Positions 36,354 through 45,758 of a stretch of 64,000 nt of DNA are shown in pieces. Position 1 is the stretch's first letter. Each line of letters begins with the position of its first letter. A program made the translations under genes and the position numbers. Source of the stretch: Microvirga massiliensis (GTDB lineage: Bacteria > Pseudomonadota > Alphaproteobacteria > Rhizobiales > Beijerinckiaceae); contig NZ_LN811355.1 of NCBI RefSeq assembly GCF_001006805.1, positions 124,115 through 188,114 on the forward strand. Direction: 5' to 3'. The notes under the pieces were generated by a model. It saw only the letters and a list, made by a program, of their open reading frames with translations, ran no database searches and was not told where the DNA came from.

Positions 36354-37124
36354 TTACCCGACCCGCGGACTGAGCCCGCCGAATCGCCGGTCTCTACGAC
36401 CGAACTCTCGAATGGCCGCCTGGAAGCTCACGAGGTCGAAGTCAGGCCAGAAATCCGGCAGGAACACGAATTCCGAATAGGCCGTCTGCCAAGTGAGGAA
36501 GTTCGACACCCTTTGCTCGCCGGACGTCCTGATGACTAGGTCGGGATCCGGGATCCCGCTCGTGTCCAAAGCCTTCTCGAAGACTTCCACGTCGATGTCG
36601 GCAGGCTGCAAGCTGCCCGCCTTAACTTTCTCCGCAAGGATCTGAACGGCGCGCAGGATCTCCTGCCGTCCGCCATAGTTGAACGCGACAGTCAGGTTGA
36701 GAGCCGTATTGGCGCGGGTCAGATTCTCTGCCTCTTCGATGAGAGCGCGGATATCGGATGCAAGGCCGTTCCGGTCGCCGATTATCCGAACCTTGACCCC
36801 GCTCGCATGCAGTTCCGCCAGATCGTGCCGGATGAAGCGCTTGAGGAGGCCCATGAGGTCGGCCACCTCCTGTGCCGGCCGCCTCCAGTTCTCGGATGAA
36901 AAGCTGTAGAGCGTCAGGTACTTCAGCCCAAGATCGCCCGCCGCCCGCACGGCCCGCCGTACCGCCTCGATTCCTCTGCGATGCCCTTCGATGCGAGGCA
37001 GCCCACGCCGGGCCGCCCATCGGCCGTTCCCATCCATGATGATGGCGACATGGGTCGGCACGACCTCCGGAGCGAAGTCGATGTTGTCGGACAGGGGGGC
37101 GATGTTCCGTTCGCCGGCCATCAT
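36354..37124 (-). CDS. uppS: Isoprenyl transferase (undecaprenyl diphosphate synthase)
   Basis: Cis-prenyltransferase that extends farnesyl diphosphate to undecaprenyl diphosphate, the lipid carrier for peptidoglycan and O-antigen. Catalytic Asp31 lies in VAIIMDGNGRWAARRGLPR; LTLYSFSSENWRRP, TVAFNYGGRQEI, DLVIRTSGEQRVSNFLTWQ and AYSEFVFLPDFWPDF complete the family pattern. Length 256 residues. Two adjacent ATG codons (37124 and 37121) follow GAGAGG; the first has the better spacing. It lies 27 bases after frr. Confidence 0.98.
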   Translation of the reverse strand: MMAGERNIAPLSDNIDFAPEVVPTHVAIIMDGNGRWAARRGLPRIEGHRRGIEAVRRAVRAAGDLGLKYLTLYSFSSENWRRPAQEVADLMGLLKRFIRHDLAELHASGVKVRIIGDRNGLASDIRALIEEAENLTRANTALNLTVAFNYGGRQEILRAVQILAEKVKAGSLQPADIDVEVFEKALDTSGIPDPDLVIRTSGEQRVSNFLTWQTAYSEFVFLPDFWPDFDLVSFQAAIREFGRRDRRFGGLSPRVG

Positions 37125-37151
37125 CGGCGACCTCTCGGGTGGTGCCGGTCG

Positions 37152-37715
37152 TCAGACCTGCATGATTTCTTTTTCTTTGGCGGCGAGCACCTGGTCGATG
37201 TCTGCAATCGCCTGGTCGGTAGCCTTCTGGACCTGCTCGCTCTGCCGCTTCTCGTCGTCCTGGCTGATGGCGTGATCCTTTTCGAGCTTCTTGAGTAGAT
37301 CGAGTCCATCGCGCCGGACGTGGCGCACTGCGATGCGCGCTTCCTCGGCATATTTATGGGCGACCTTGACCATCTCCTTCCGGCGCTGCTCCGTCATCTC
37401 GGGGATGCGGAGACGAATGACCTGTCCTTCCGTCTGCGGGTTGAGGCCGAGATCGGACTCGCGGATGGCCTTCTCGACAGCCGCCACCATGTTGCGGTCC
37501 CAGACCTGAACGCTCAAGAGGCGCGGCTCGGGCACGTTCACGTTCGCGACCTGTGTGATCGGGACATGCGAGCCATAGGCATCGACCCGCAAGGGATCGA
37601 GCAGAGTGGGCGAAGCCCTCCCCGTGCGCAGCGTTCCAAGGTCGTGCTTGAAAGCAGCTATGGCGCCTTGCATCCGACGCTTCACGTCCGCGAGATCAAA
37701 GGTCGTTACAGCCAT
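37152..37715 (-). CDS. frr: Ribosome recycling factor
   Basis: Splits post-termination ribosomes together with EF-G. It is 187 residues, with LGTLRTGRASPTLLDPLRVDAYG in the N-terminal helix-turn, LRIPEMTEQRRKEMVKVAHKYAEEARIAVRHVRRD in the hinge and the C-terminal helix. ATG 37715 is preferred to an upstream codon because GAGGGA precedes it and homology begins MAVTTFDL. It follows pyrH by 55 bases and precedes uppS by 27. Confidence 0.98.
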   Translation of the reverse strand: MAVTTFDLADVKRRMQGAIAAFKHDLGTLRTGRASPTLLDPLRVDAYGSHVPITQVANVNVPEPRLLSVQVWDRNMVAAVEKAIRESDLGLNPQTEGQVIRLRIPEMTEQRRKEMVKVAHKYAEEARIAVRHVRRDGLDLLKKLEKDHAISQDDEKRQSEQVQKATDQAIADIDQVLAAKEKEIMQV

Positions 37716-37770
37716 TTCTTTGTCCCTCACACGAGCCCATTCGAGGCCTTACGCCCACGAAGCCATGCCT

Positions 37771-38487
37771 TCAAGGGGCGACCAACGTGGATGGCGCCGT
37801 CCCTTCCAGAATTGCGGTGATCGAGCTCGGGGCATGAACGCACCCGACGATGACCGGCAGGCGGCTCTCCCGCGCCAGGGCGAAGGCGGCCGTATCCATG
37901 ATCTTGAGGTCCCGGGCGATCGCCTCGTCGTGGGTGATGTGGTCGTAGCGTATGGCCTCGGGGTTTGTCTTGGGATCGGCCGAGTACACACCATCGACCT
38001 GGGTTGCCTTCAGGACGGCATGGCAGTGCAGTTCCGCAGCGCGGAGCACAGCCGATGTATCCGTCGTAAAGAACGGGTTTCCGGTCCCACCGGCAAGGAC
38101 CAGCACCTGACCCTTGTCGAGGTGATGGAGGGCCGGCTGGCGCGCGTAGGTCTCGCAGATCGTCGGCATCGAGACTGCCGACATGGTCCGGGCCGAAACC
38201 CCTGCCGCGTTCAGGGCAGTCTCGAGCGCAAGGGAATTCATGACCGTGGCGAGCATTCCCATGGAATCGGCCGTCGGACGATCTATCCAGCCGGCAGCGC
38301 TCATGCGGGCCCCGCGGATGATGTTGCCACCGCCGATTACGAGGGCGATCTCGAATCCACCACGGGTTGCGCGGGCGAGGTCCTCTGCGAGTTGAGCCAA
38401 TGTCTGCGGGTGTAGCCAGTACCCGTCTGGAGCCATCAGGGCCTCACCCGAAAGCTTGACGAGAATCCGGCGATAGGAATGCGCCAT
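37771..38487 (-). CDS. pyrH: UMP kinase
   Basis: Phosphorylates UMP to UDP; a hexameric amino-acid-kinase-fold enzyme regulated by GTP and UTP. The 238 residues begin RRILVKLSGEALM and include IALVIGGGNIIRGA, DSMGMLATVMNSLALE, VLAGGTGNPFFTTDTSAVLRA and ATQVDGVYSADPKTNP, all canonical. It is the first gene after the terminator that closes the rpsB-tsf unit, so a promoter for the pyrH-lpxB series must lie within or very near 38488-38559 or further upstream by read-through. Confidence 0.98.
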   Translation of the reverse strand: MAHSYRRILVKLSGEALMAPDGYWLHPQTLAQLAEDLARATRGGFEIALVIGGGNIIRGARMSAAGWIDRPTADSMGMLATVMNSLALETALNAAGVSARTMSAVSMPTICETYARQPALHHLDKGQVLVLAGGTGNPFFTTDTSAVLRAAELHCHAVLKATQVDGVYSADPKTNPEAIRYDHITHDEAIARDLKIMDTAAFALARESRLPVIVGCVHAPSSITAILEGTAPSTLVAP

Positions 38488-38515
38488 TGCCTTTGCCCTT
38501 CTCCAACTCTGTCAC

Positions 38516-38539
38516 AAAAACGGCGGCACTCGGCCGCCG
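38516..38539 (-). terminator. Rho-independent terminator after tsf
   Basis: The minus strand reads CGGCGGC-CGAGT-GCCGCCG followed immediately by TTTTTGTG: a 7-bp all-GC stem with a five-T run. It starts 20 bases after the tsf stop. This is the clearest intrinsic terminator in the window and separates rpsB-tsf from pyrH. Confidence 0.9.
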
Positions 38540-38559
38540 CTTCCTTTTGGTCAGGGTGG

Positions 38560-39489
38560 TCAGGCTTTCGCTCCTGCCGCTGCAGCAACCTCTGCAGCGA
38601 AATCGGCCGCTTCTTCCTTCTCGACGCCCTCGCCAAGGGCAAAACGAACGAAATTCTTGAGGACGACCGGCTTGCCGACCTTCGCCTCCGCCTCTTTCAA
38701 GGCTTGGCTGACCGACTTGGACGGATCGATCACGAAGGACTGCTCCAGGAGAGTCACCTCCTTGTAGTATGTCTTCAGGCCGCTCTCGACGATTTTCTGG
38801 AGGACGTGGTCCGGCTTGCCGGCGTTCTTCTCGCGCAGGATTGCGGATTCACGCTCGACGGTATTCGGATCGAGACCGGCGGAGTCGAGCGCCAGCGGGC
38901 TCGTCGCTGCTACGTGCATCGCAATCTGGCGCCCGATGGCAGAGAGCGTCTCCACGTCACCCTCGGACTCGAGGGCGACGAGGACGCCGATCTTTCCGAG
39001 CCCTTCCGAGACTGCGTTATGGACGTATGTCGCGATGACGCCCTTCGATACCTCGATCTTGGCGACCCGACGGATCGTCATGTTCTCACCGATCGTCGCG
39101 ATCAGTTCCTGCAGCCGGTCCTTGACGGTCAGTTCGGAGCCCGGGAATCGCGCGGCCTCGAGGTTTTCGAGGGTGCCATTGCCCATGAGCGCGATCTTGG
39201 CAGCCTCGCGCGCGAATGCTTGGAACTGGTCGTTGCGCGCGACGAAATCGGTTTCCGAGTTGACCTCGACGATGGTCGCGGTATGGCCCGACGACTCGAC
39301 GGCGACCAAACCTTCGGCGGCCACCCTGCCCGCCTTCTTGGCAGCCTTGGAGAGGCCCTTCTTCCGCAGCCAGTCTACTGCCGCTTCAACATCGCCGCCC
39401 GTCTCGTTCAGAGCGGTCTTGCAGTCCATCATGCCGGCGCCAGTCTTGTCGCGCAGCTCCTTCACCATCGAAGCGGAGATGTTCGCCAT
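38560..39489 (-). CDS. tsf: Elongation factor Ts
   Basis: Guanine nucleotide exchange factor for EF-Tu. The N-terminal UBA-like module reads ITASMVKELRDKTGAGMMDC in family terms (here ISASMVKELRDKTGAGMMDC), followed by LNETGGDVEAAVDWLRKKG, the TDFVARND motif contacting EF-Tu, and two core repeats. The final Ala-rich tail is normal. It has 309 residues. ATG 39489 has AAAGGA upstream and is the conserved start; the in-frame extension is not used. Follows rpsB by 109 bases. Confidence 0.98.
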   Translation of the reverse strand: MANISASMVKELRDKTGAGMMDCKTALNETGGDVEAAVDWLRKKGLSKAAKKAGRVAAEGLVAVESSGHTATIVEVNSETDFVARNDQFQAFAREAAKIALMGNGTLENLEAARFPGSELTVKDRLQELIATIGENMTIRRVAKIEVSKGVIATYVHNAVSEGLGKIGVLVALESEGDVETLSAIGRQIAMHVAATSPLALDSAGLDPNTVERESAILREKNAGKPDHVLQKIVESGLKTYYKEVTLLEQSFVIDPSKSVSQALKEAEAKVGKPVVLKNFVRFALGEGVEKEEAADFAAEVAAAAGAKA

Positions 39490-39520
39490 GGCTCGTCCTT
39501 TCAATCCTTCAGACATAGGG

Positions 39521-39548
39521 AGCCCGGCGCTCATGGGAACGCCGGGCT
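39521..39548 (-). other. Hairpin in the rpsB-tsf intergenic region
   Basis: Inverted repeat AGCCCGGCG / CGCCGGGCT, 9 bp perfect, with a 10-base loop, about 50 bases after rpsB and 31 before the tsf start. No T-run follows on the minus strand, so read-through to tsf is expected. Such a structure could adjust the S2 to EF-Ts ratio or protect a processed 3' end. Confidence 0.55.
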
Positions 39549-39598
39549 GAGTTACGCAGGAGTTGCGCCACGTCGGGGCGTGGCGCCCAGCGGCCGCG

Positions 39599-40612
39599 TC
39601 AGGCTGCCTCGATCAGAGCCCGCGACTGGGCAACCCAGCCATCACGCTCAATGCGGCCATTCAGCTTCAGGTCGCTGTCCAGCTTCGCGATGTCAGCCGG
39701 CTGCATGGCGCCGAGCTGCCAATAGTGGAAGATTCCGGCCTCGTTCAGCTTCTTCTCGAGCTGAGGGCCGACTCCGTTCAGCTTCGTCAAATCGTCCGGT
39801 GCGCCACGAGGAGCCGCGAGCAGCTCGAACTGCTCCGTCTGCTCGGGCACGCCGGCGTCGTTCGCCGGCAGCTCCTCCATCATTGGGTTCTCGGAGGCGC
39901 CGACGTCGATTCCGAGGGCGCCCTGTCCACGGGAGATCCCGTCGATGGCAGCACGAGCGATCAGGTCACAGTAGAGGTTGATCGCACGACCGGCGTCATC
40001 ATTGGCCGGAACGGGATAGGTGATGCCGTCCGGGTCGCAGTTCGTGTCGACGATTGCCGCCACCGGGATGCCGAGGCGCTGAGCCTCCTTCACGGCAAGC
40101 TGCTCTTTGTTGGTGTCGATCACGAACAGAAGATCGGGAATGCCCCCCATGTCCTTGATGCCGCCGAGAGCCCGCTCGAGCTTCTCCTTCTCGCGGGCCA
40201 GCATGAGCCGCTCTTTCTTCGTCAGCCCCTGACCGCCGCCGGCGAGGATCTCATCCACCTTGCGGAGACGCGAGATCGAGCCCGAGATCGTCTTCCAGTT
40301 GGTGAGCATGCCGCCGAGCCAGCGGGAATTCACGTAATACTGCGCCGAGCGCTTTGCTGCGTCGGCGACGGAGTCCGAGGCCTGCCGCTTCGTTCCGACG
40401 AACAGCACACGACCGCCATTCGCCACGGTATCGCTGACGGCCTGGAGCGCGCGGTGCATCATCGGAACCGTCTGCGCGAGATCGATGATGTGGATGTTGT
40501 TGCGCGTGCCGAAGATGAACTGCGACATCTTCGGGTTCCAGCGGTGGGATTGATGGCCAAAGTGGGCGCCAGCTTCCAGCAGCTGACGCATCGAGAAATC
40601 GGGAAGCGCCAT
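39599..40612 (-). CDS. rpsB: 30S ribosomal protein S2 with C-terminal helix-hairpin-helix extension
   Basis: Essential small-subunit protein. Residues 1-~230 are the normal S2 core (ALPDFSMRQLLEAGAHFGHQ, WNPKMSQFIFGTRNNIHIID, VNSRWLGGMLTNWKT, PDLLFVIDTNKE, GIPVAAIVDTNCDPDGI, IPVPANDDA-type segment). The remaining ~105 residues are an extension whose last part (LTKLNGVGPQLEKKLNEAGI, then FHYWQLGAMQPADIAKLDSD) looks like a helix-hairpin-helix domain. E. coli S2 is 241 residues, this one 337; such long S2 proteins are known in Alphaproteobacteria. ATG 40612 is fixed by homology and by GGAGA 9 bases upstream. Confidence 0.97.
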   Translation of the reverse strand: MALPDFSMRQLLEAGAHFGHQSHRWNPKMSQFIFGTRNNIHIIDLAQTVPMMHRALQAVSDTVANGGRVLFVGTKRQASDSVADAAKRSAQYYVNSRWLGGMLTNWKTISGSISRLRKVDEILAGGGQGLTKKERLMLAREKEKLERALGGIKDMGGIPDLLFVIDTNKEQLAVKEAQRLGIPVAAIVDTNCDPDGITYPVPANDDAGRAINLYCDLIARAAIDGISRGQGALGIDVGASENPMMEELPANDAGVPEQTEQFELLAAPRGAPDDLTKLNGVGPQLEKKLNEAGIFHYWQLGAMQPADIAKLDSDLKLNGRIERDGWVAQSRALIEAA

Positions 40613-40715
40613 GATATGTCTCCGGTTAAGCCGCCGCGGAGCAGTGGACCGGACCAGCCGGCCACCGGGACACCTCATTTGGGCATGAGGCAGACTCCGC
40701 GTGTGGGATGCCGCG

Positions 40716-40745
40716 CGTATAGGCAGAAAACCGCCCGAAATGCAA
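40716..40745 (-). promoter_or_regulatory. Candidate sigma-70 promoter for rpsB-tsf
   Basis: On the minus strand GCTTGCAT, an 18-base spacer, then CCTATACG: CTTG and CTATA match the alphaproteobacterial -35 (CTTGAC) and -10 (CTATAT) tendencies. It would give a 5' leader of about 95-100 bases before the rpsB start. Found by eye; other promoters cannot be excluded. Confidence 0.45.
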
Positions 40746-40816
40746 GCGGATGTACTGAACCGGGATGCGGCCCGCCTGCGATTCAAACGGCCGGGAGGCG
40801 GGATCGACCCGCGGCC

Positions 40817-41512
40817 TCAAGGGCAGACGACTTCTGCGCATTCCTCCAGAGAACGAACCAGCTGTCCGAGGGCACGGGGCCCCGGATAACCGAGAACCCC
40901 TGTCCCGGCAATGAGGAAGGACGGCGTTGCGGCAAAGCCGAGCGAGGCCGCGAGGCTGACCTGCCGATCGAGCATTCCCTGGATCTCAGGGCTCTCCAGG
41001 TGCCGGCCGAGTTCGGCCGGAGTGAGGCCCATCCTTTCGGCGACATCGAGCGCCTTCGCCCGGTTGATCGTTCCCCGCCGATCGAAGAGGCGGCGGTGAA
41101 AGGCGTAGGCGGCCTGCGCTCCTCTCAGTCGAAGGATCGCGGCCTCGATTCTTGCAGCCTCCATTGAAGCCGAGGAAAGAATGGGATTGTTCACGAGGCC
41201 GACGCGAAGCTCGGGCGTCGCCTCGGCCAGGGCGTGAATGTCGGAAGCGGCGCGACGGCAGAAGGGACAGTTGTAGTCGAAGAACTCGACGATGGTGTAG
41301 TCGCGCCGGTCCGAGCCCACCCAGATCGCGCCCGACAGCTCATCAACCTCCGAGGTGAGCTCGACGGGCAGTCGCACATTGGGAAGCGGCTTGCCGTCGT
41401 CACCGGACAACAAATACCACTGATCCGAGCCCTGCGCCGATGCTTTCGGGAAGCCACTCGGCACAAGACCGAATGCGAGCGCCTTCAGGAGCCCTCGCCT
41501 GTTGATCATCAT
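40817..41512 (-). CDS. DsbA-family thioredoxin-like protein, exported
   Basis: Periplasmic thiol-disulphide oxidoreductase-like protein of 231 residues. The N-terminus INRRGLLKALAFGLVPSG resembles a twin-arginine signal peptide, cleaved around residue 27 (ASAQG). The active site is CPFC (Cys82, Cys85) in FFDYNCPFCRRAASD and the cis-proline loop is ATPSFLIAG. The inserted helical region and length fit the DsbA/BcrC-ScsC type. It may oxidise or isomerise disulphides; no DsbB-like partner is nearby. Two adjacent ATG codons (41512, 41509) compete as start. Confidence 0.9.
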   Translation of the reverse strand: MMINRRGLLKALAFGLVPSGFPKASAQGSDQWYLLSGDDGKPLPNVRLPVELTSEVDELSGAIWVGSDRRDYTIVEFFDYNCPFCRRAASDIHALAEATPELRVGLVNNPILSSASMEAARIEAAILRLRGAQAAYAFHRRLFDRRGTINRAKALDVAERMGLTPAELGRHLESPEIQGMLDRQVSLAASLGFAATPSFLIAGTGVLGYPGPRALGQLVRSLEECAEVVCP

Positions 41513-41661
41513 AGCATATTCCCCAAGGTCGCTCGGAGGCTCGGCCAGATCGCAAAGCGAGGACCGGCTATTCGCTCACTGCTACGCCCACCATGGAAAG
41601 ATTAAGGCGCAGTGGCTCGAGGCCATCTCTCCATCCGGCATCCCGAGGGGAAAGTGGGAAA

Positions 41662-41680
41662 GGGCGGCTTCCAGCCGCCC
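41662..41680 (-). terminator. Terminator after the DUF1236 lipoprotein gene
   Basis: Perfect 7-bp stem GGGCGGC / GCCGCCC with a 5-base loop, 6 bases after the stop. On the minus strand TTTCCCACTTTCCCC follows, pyrimidine-rich rather than a clean T-run. Confidence 0.7.
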
Positions 41681-41686
41681 CTCGGC

Positions 41687-42094
41687 TTACTCGATGACCT
41701 GCACGATAGTCCGCGTATTAGGATCGACCAGCACCGGCGTGTCATTCACGACCGTGTAACGGTAGGTCGTGCGGACACCAACGTTCTCCGGCACTTCGTA
41801 AAGCCGGACGCGGGACGGCAACGGCGTTCCGACGACAACTTGCTCACGAACCCGCACCGACGGACGGGGATTCGAATAGACGTATTGCCGAACCCGAACT
41901 GTTTCGTCAGGTGTGAGGGCGCTTCCGACGGCAGCGCCCGCGGCACCACCGACGACAGCCCCGACCGGGCCGCCAACGACCGCGCCGGCTACTGCCCCGC
42001 CTGCGGCGCCGGCGGTCGTCCCCGCGGTATTGCAGGCAGCAACCGGAAGGGCGACCAGAGCCACAATGGCGAACGGTTTCACGATCGAATGCAT
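41687..42094 (-). CDS. DUF1236 domain lipoprotein with glycine zipper
   Basis: A 135-residue envelope protein. The signal peptide ends in a lipobox, LPVAAC, so Cys21 is probably lipidated. A glycine-zipper stretch follows (GAVAGAVVGGPVGAVVGGAA region, about 28-56), then a DUF1236-like C-terminus (PDETVRVRQYVYSNPRPSVR, PVLVDPNTRTIVQVIE). DUF1236 proteins are abundant in Hyphomicrobiales and of unknown function. ATG 42094 has AAGGAG 9 bases before it and starts the signal peptide. Divergent from rimO across 232 bases. Confidence 0.88.
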   Translation of the reverse strand: MHSIVKPFAIVALVALPVAACNTAGTTAGAAGGAVAGAVVGGPVGAVVGGAAGAAVGSALTPDETVRVRQYVYSNPRPSVRVREQVVVGTPLPSRVRLYEVPENVGVRTTYRYTVVNDTPVLVDPNTRTIVQVIE

Positions 42095-42326
42095 GGTGAG
42101 ACTCCTTGCTACAAGCGACAATCGAACGCAGTTCAGCCTTGGCGGTTCCCTTGAGACTGGCGGCCGATCCCACACCAACCCAATTCGTGCTCCCGTCGGA
42201 CGCTCAGGCGTTTTCTTGAATTTCGCACCTTCCGTCGTCTATATGCGTGCGGGCGCAGGCTCTTTCGTGGCTCACCCGGCAATGGCTCGCATGGCCAAGT
42301 AGCGCTCCACTTCCTTTGGAAAATTC

Positions 42327-43643
<1,317 letters not shown>

Positions 43644-43655
43644 CCCGATGGATTG

Positions 43656-43683
43656 CGGGAGCCGATCAGGCGAGCGGCTCCCG
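43656..43683 (+). terminator. Bidirectional terminator between rimO and the BMP gene
   Basis: Perfect 9-bp stem CGGGAGCCG / CGGCTCCCG with a 10-base loop in the 48-base gap between convergent genes. No T-run is seen on either strand. Confidence 0.6.
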
Positions 43684-43691
43684 GGCTTGCA

Positions 43692-44768
43692 TTACTGGGG
43701 CAGCTTGTCGTCGATGCCCTTCACGTAGAAGTTCATCCCGAGGATCTGCTCGTCGGACAGGGCTCCGTTGCCCTTGCACTCCACGGTGCTGCCGTCCTGC
43801 TTCACGATAGGGCACTTGAACGGATTCAGGCTGCCCGACTTGATCGCCGCCTCGGTCTCTTCGGCCATCGTCTTCACGTCGTCGGGCATGTTTTTGTAGG
43901 GTGACATCACGACCATGTGGGCCGCGAGCCCGCCCCAGGTGTCCTCGGACTTCCAGGTCCCGTCGAGCACTGCTTTCGTCCGGGCGATATAATAATCCGA
44001 CCAATTGTCCACGATGGCCGTCAGCTGGGCCTTGGGCGCGAATCGCTCCATATCGGACGCTTGGCCGAAGCCGACCTTCCCGCGAGCCTCGGCCGTCTGG
44101 AGCGGCGCCGGGCTGTCGGTGTGCTGCGCCAGCACATCGACTCCCTGGTCGAGCAACGCCTTTGCGGCATCGGTTTCCTTCGCGGGATCGTACCACGAAT
44201 TCACCCAGACGACTTTGATCTTCACGTCCGGGTTCACGGATTGCGCGCCGAGGAAATAGGAATTGATTCCGGAGACGACTTCCGGGATCGGAAACGCGCC
44301 GACATATCCGATCGTGCCGGTCTTCGTCATTTTCCCGGCAATCCGGCCGATGATGTAGCGTCCCTCGTGGAACTTCGCGGCGTAGGTCGAAAGGTTCGGG
44401 GCGCGCTTGAAGCCCGTCGCGTGCTCGAACTTCACTTTCGGATATTTCTTGGCAACCCTGAGCGTAGGCTCCATGAACCCGAAGGAAGTGGTGAAGATCA
44501 GCCCATGGCCGGTTCGTGCGAGTTGCTCGATGGCACGCTCGGAATCGGCCTCGGGCACGCTTTCGACATATGTCGTCTCGACGCGGTCCCCGAACTCCTT
44601 TTCGATCGCCTTGCGCCCGACATCGTGCTGGTAGCTCCAACCGTAATCACCCACCGGCCCGACATAGATGAAGCCTACTTTCAGCTTCTGCTGGGCCATG
44701 GCTCCGCCGGAAACCATCCCAAGGGCTACGGCCCCTGCGAGGATGCCGGCCAGTCTGCGTGTAATCAT
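43692..44768 (-). CDS. BMP family ABC transporter substrate-binding protein
   Basis: Periplasmic binding protein of 358 residues in the basic-membrane-protein (Bmp/Med) family, whose studied members bind purine nucleosides. A signal peptide (ITRRLAGILAGAVALGMVSG, cleaved after AMA) has no lipobox cysteine, so the protein is soluble, unlike the Gram-positive and spirochaete lipoproteins. Family blocks: VGFIYVGPVGDYGWSYQHD, IFTTSFGFMEPTLRVAKKYP, YIIGRIAGKMTKTGTIGYVG. ATG 44768 has GGAG upstream. It is the last gene of the importer operon ATPase-permease-permease-BMP, 72 bases after the second permease. Confidence 0.95.
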   Translation of the reverse strand: MITRRLAGILAGAVALGMVSGGAMAQQKLKVGFIYVGPVGDYGWSYQHDVGRKAIEKEFGDRVETTYVESVPEADSERAIEQLARTGHGLIFTTSFGFMEPTLRVAKKYPKVKFEHATGFKRAPNLSTYAAKFHEGRYIIGRIAGKMTKTGTIGYVGAFPIPEVVSGINSYFLGAQSVNPDVKIKVVWVNSWYDPAKETDAAKALLDQGVDVLAQHTDSPAPLQTAEARGKVGFGQASDMERFAPKAQLTAIVDNWSDYYIARTKAVLDGTWKSEDTWGGLAAHMVVMSPYKNMPDDVKTMAEETEAAIKSGSLNPFKCPIVKQDGSTVECKGNGALSDEQILGMNFYVKGIDDKLPQ

Positions 44769-44840
44769 GAGAACTCCGTTGGTCCGAGGACGGGTATTCG
44801 TGTCAGGGTTTCGCGCCGCCCGCAATCCGGCATGCTCCGG

Positions 44841-45758
44841 TCAGCGGTCGGGAACGAATGGTTGTCCGAGCGAGCCCGGAGCGCCGATGCTTCGTCCGGC
44901 CCGCATCGAGAGGAGCAACAACGCAAGGATGGTGGCGACATAGGGCAGTGCCGAGAGCGCTTGTGCGGGAATACCGAACTGTCCCGCCTGTGCGTGAAGC
45001 TGCAGGACCGTTGCGGCCCCGAAGATGTAGGCTCCAACCAGGGCCCACCCCGGCCGCCAGGCTGCAAACACGACGAGAGCGACGGCGATCCATCCCCGGC
45101 CTGCCGTCATGCCTGGCGCCCAGAAGCGTGTGTAGACGAGCGACAGATAGGCGCCGGCGAGCCCCGCACAGGCTCCCCCGAAGAGCACGGCCAGAACGCG
45201 GGTCTTCAGGACCGGGAGACCTAGGGCGTGTGCGGATGTGTGATTTTCCCCGATCGCTCGAAGCGTCAGTCCCTTTCGCGATCGGGCAAGAAAGAAAGCG
45301 ACGCTGACCGTCAAGGCGATGGAGCCGTAGACGAACAGATCCTGCGCGAAAAGAATCCGGCCGACTGCCGGGAGCTCGCTGAGCCAGGGTATTGCGACAT
45401 GGGACACCGGATCGCGCCGGGCGCCCACGAAGGGAGCCCCGATCAGGCCGGCGGCTCCCACGCCAAGGATCGTCAGGGCGAGGCCGGACCCGACCTGATT
45501 GGCAGCAAGCCCTAGAACCGCAAAGGCGAACAGAGCCGCCATGAGGATCCCGGCGACCATGCCGGCGAGGACGCCGAGTACGGTCGAATCCAGGGTCACC
45601 GCAACGGCGAAGCTGCACGCGGCGCCCATCGCCATCATGCCTTCCACCCCGAGGTTGAGAACGCCCGATCGCTCGGAAACGAGCTCTCCGAGAGCAGCGA
45701 GGAGGAGTGGAGTCGATGCGGTGATCACGGTGAGGAGAATGGCCTCGAACGTGGTCAT
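44841..45758 (-). CDS. ABC transporter permease (NupQ/YufQ-like)
   Basis: Inner-membrane permease of 305 residues with about nine hydrophobic helices, of the branched-chain-amino-acid-type permease family (BPD_transp_2). LVSERSGVLNLGVEGMMAMG and RAIGENHTSAHALGLPV are typical. It pairs with the upstream permease as the two different halves of one channel. Its ATG overlaps the stop of the partner gene by 4 bases (ATGA), which favours equal synthesis of the two subunits. Substrate inferred: nucleosides or related bases. Confidence 0.93.
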   Translation of the reverse strand: MTTFEAILLTVITASTPLLLAALGELVSERSGVLNLGVEGMMAMGAACSFAVAVTLDSTVLGVLAGMVAGILMAALFAFAVLGLAANQVGSGLALTILGVGAAGLIGAPFVGARRDPVSHVAIPWLSELPAVGRILFAQDLFVYGSIALTVSVAFFLARSRKGLTLRAIGENHTSAHALGLPVLKTRVLAVLFGGACAGLAGAYLSLVYTRFWAPGMTAGRGWIAVALVVFAAWRPGWALVGAYIFGAATVLQLHAQAGQFGIPAQALSALPYVATILALLLLSMRAGRSIGAPGSLGQPFVPDR

